A model generated the notes under the pieces. That model was not told the DNA's origin. It did no database searches and saw only the letters and a program-made list of their open reading frames with translations. Of a stretch of 64,000 bases of DNA, positions 62,625 to 64,000 are shown in pieces (positions within the stretch are counted from its first letter, which is position 1; the number at the start of each line of letters is the position of its first letter). A program made the position numbers and the translations under genes. Source of the DNA: Streptococcus sp. k-402 (GTDB lineage: Bacteria; Bacillota; Bacilli; Lactobacillales; Streptococcaceae); NCBI RefSeq assembly GCF_013277515.1, contig NZ_VMNB01000003.1, positions 198,230 to 262,229 of the forward strand. The letters run 5' to 3'.

Positions 62625-63935
62625 ATGTTTTTTAAATTATTAAGAGAAGCTCTTAAAGTCAAGCAGGTTCGATCAAAAATTTTATTTACAATTTTTATCG
62701 TTTTGGTCTTTCGTATCGGGACTAGCATTACAGTTCCTGGTGTGAATGCCAATAGCTTGAATGCTTTAAGTGGATTATCCTTCTTAAACATGTTGAGCTT
62801 GGTCTCAGGGAATGCCCTAAAAAACTTTTCGATTTTTGCCCTAGGAGTGAGTCCCTATATCACTGCTTCTATCGTTGTCCAACTCTTGCAAATGGATATT
62901 TTACCCAAGTTTGTAGAGTGGGGAAAACAAGGGGAAGTAGGCCGAAGAAAATTGAATCAAGCTACTCGTTATATTGCTCTAGTTCTCGCTTTTGTGCAAT
63001 CTATCGGGATTACAGCTGGTTTTAATACCTTGGCTGGAGCTCAATTGATTAAAACTGCTTTAACTCCACAAGTTTTTCTGACGATTGGTATCATCTTAAC
63101 AGCTGGTAGTATGATTGTCACTTGGTTGGGTGAGCAAATTACAGATAAGGGATACGGAAACGGTGTTTCCATGATTATCTTTGCCGGGATTGTTGCCTCA
63201 ATTCCAGAGATGATTCAGGGCATCTATGTGGACTACTTTGTGAACGTCCCAAGTAGCCGTATCACTTCATCTATCATTTTCGTAATCATTTTGATTATTA
63301 CTGTATTGTTGATTATTTACTTTACAACTTATGTTCAACAAGCAGAATACAAAATTCCAATCCAATATACTAAGGTTGCACAAGGTGCTCCATCTAGCTC
63401 TTATCTTCCTTTGAAGGTAAACCCTGCTGGAGTTATCCCTGTTATCTTTGCCAGTTCGATTACTGCAGCGCCTGCGGCGATTCTTCAATTTTTGAGCGCT
63501 ACAGGTCATGATTGGGCTTGGGTAAGGGTAGCACAAGAGATGTTGGCAACCACTTCACCAACTGGTATTGCCATGTATGCTTTATTGATTATTCTCTTTA
63601 CATTCTTCTATACGTTTGTACAGATTAATCCTGAAAAAGCGGCAGAGAACCTACAAAAGAGCGGTGCCTATATCCATGGAGTTCGTCCTGGTAAAGGTAC
63701 AGAAGAATATATGTCTAAACTTCTTCGTCGTCTTGCAACGGTTGGTTCCCTCTTCCTTGGTGTGATTTCCATTTTGCCGATTGCAGCTAAAGATGTATTT
63801 GGTCTTTCTGATGTTGTTGCCTTTGGGGGAACAAGTCTTTTGATCATTATCTCTACAGGTATTGAAGGAATCAAGCAATTGGAAGGTTACCTATTGAAAC
63901 GTAAGTATGTTGGTTTCATGGATAGAACAGAATAA
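62625..63935 (+). CDS. secY: Preprotein translocase subunit SecY
   Basis: The 436-residue channel protein has ten membrane helices, with the N-terminal VRSKILFTIFIVLVFRIGTS, the plug-region INPEK-like FVQINPEKAAENLQKSGAYI, and GVRPGKGTEEYM. It forms the Sec channel with SecE and SecG. It follows rplO by 12 bases. This is the housekeeping SecY; the Ser-rich-adhesin SecY2 is a different protein. Confidence 0.97.
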   Translation: MFFKLLREALKVKQVRSKILFTIFIVLVFRIGTSITVPGVNANSLNALSGLSFLNMLSLVSGNALKNFSIFALGVSPYITASIVVQLLQMDILPKFVEWGKQGEVGRRKLNQATRYIALVLAFVQSIGITAGFNTLAGAQLIKTALTPQVFLTIGIILTAGSMIVTWLGEQITDKGYGNGVSMIIFAGIVASIPEMIQGIYVDYFVNVPSSRITSSIIFVIILIITVLLIIYFTTYVQQAEYKIPIQYTKVAQGAPSSSYLPLKVNPAGVIPVIFASSITAAPAAILQFLSATGHDWAWVRVAQEMLATTSPTGIAMYALLIILFTFFYTFVQINPEKAAENLQKSGAYIHGVRPGKGTEEYMSKLLRRLATVGSLFLGVISILPIAAKDVFGLSDVVAFGGTSLLIIISTGIEGIKQLEGYLLKRKYVGFMDRTE

Positions 63936-63947
63936 AAGTATTTACTG

Positions 63948-64000
63948 ATACTCTTCGAAAATCTCTTCAAACCACGTCAGCTTTATCTGCAACCTCAAAG
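63948..64000 (+). repeat. BOX element, cut by the window edge
   Basis: ATACTCTTCGAAAATCTCTT and CAAACCACGTCAGC are an intact boxA start. It continues into TCTGCAACCTCAAAG, as at the beginning of a boxB. The rest lies beyond the window, ahead of the next gene. Confidence 0.85.

Noticed and set aside
63267..63878. Minus-strand frames within secY
   Set aside because: They are antisense shadows of the membrane protein gene and have no translation signals.

Overview
The window is a stretch of a streptococcal chromosome, almost certainly Streptococcus pneumoniae or a very close mitis-group relative. The evidence is the gene order (YesLMN-type two-component operon, nrdI, LytTR pair, mutL-ruvA-tag, corA, uvrA-pepP, spx, ireB-ruvX, folC, cls, nrdD-nrdG, then the S10 ribosomal operon), the presence of BOX repeats (4915-5020, 15761-15852, 63948-64000), and a ComX cin-box in front of a small late-competence gene. 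All gene identifications come from reading motifs and family resemblance; no database search was run.

Layout. 1-4.8 kb: a YesL-like membrane protein, sensor kinase and AraC-type response regulator with a cre-like site in the promoter, then a small membrane protein and nrdI. 4.8-7.5 kb: a BOX element, an NRAMP-like transporter and a DUF3021/LytTR pair, all on the minus strand. 7.5-16 kb: an AT-rich accessory block bounded by two copies (about 134 bp) of the mutL promoter. It holds a TprA/PlcR-type regulator, a PhrA-like signal peptide, a RiPP precursor that looks frameshifted, an ABC exporter, a full-length LanB dehydratase, an arginase-fold enzyme with all six metal ligands, and a LanC cyclase. 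This reads as a quorum-sensing-controlled class I lanthipeptide locus with an unusual possible arginine-to-ornithine tailoring step.

16-22.4 kb: mutL, ruvA, tag, then a SemiSWEET transporter, an LD-carboxypeptidase, a DUF1129 protein and corA on the minus strand. 22,437-33,370: a 10.9 kb phage-satellite (PICI-type) island between perfect 25-bp direct repeats. It has integrase, a RhuM cassette and an Stl-like repressor leftward, and Cro, Rha, small regulatory genes, a P4-type primase-helicase, an iteron-rich origin, a terminase-small-subunit-like protein and an ArpU-like regulator rightward. It separates the divergent corA and uvrA promoters and supplies four of six bases of corA's present -35 box.

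33.4-52.4 kb: core genes. The most notable is mgtA, preceded by an M-box magnesium riboswitch, an intrinsic terminator and then a 23-codon leader ORF rich in Asp, Glu and Pro near its start. Its second half forms one arm of a hairpin, resembling the MgtL leader logic of enterobacteria. Further on are a ComX-controlled pair, and nrdD behind a long palindrome that overlaps its -35. 52.5-64 kb: the S10-spc ribosomal protein operon from rpsJ to secY. It contains two related copies of an imperfect palindromic element inserted in opposite orientations in non-coding gaps, and a truncated BOX at the window edge.
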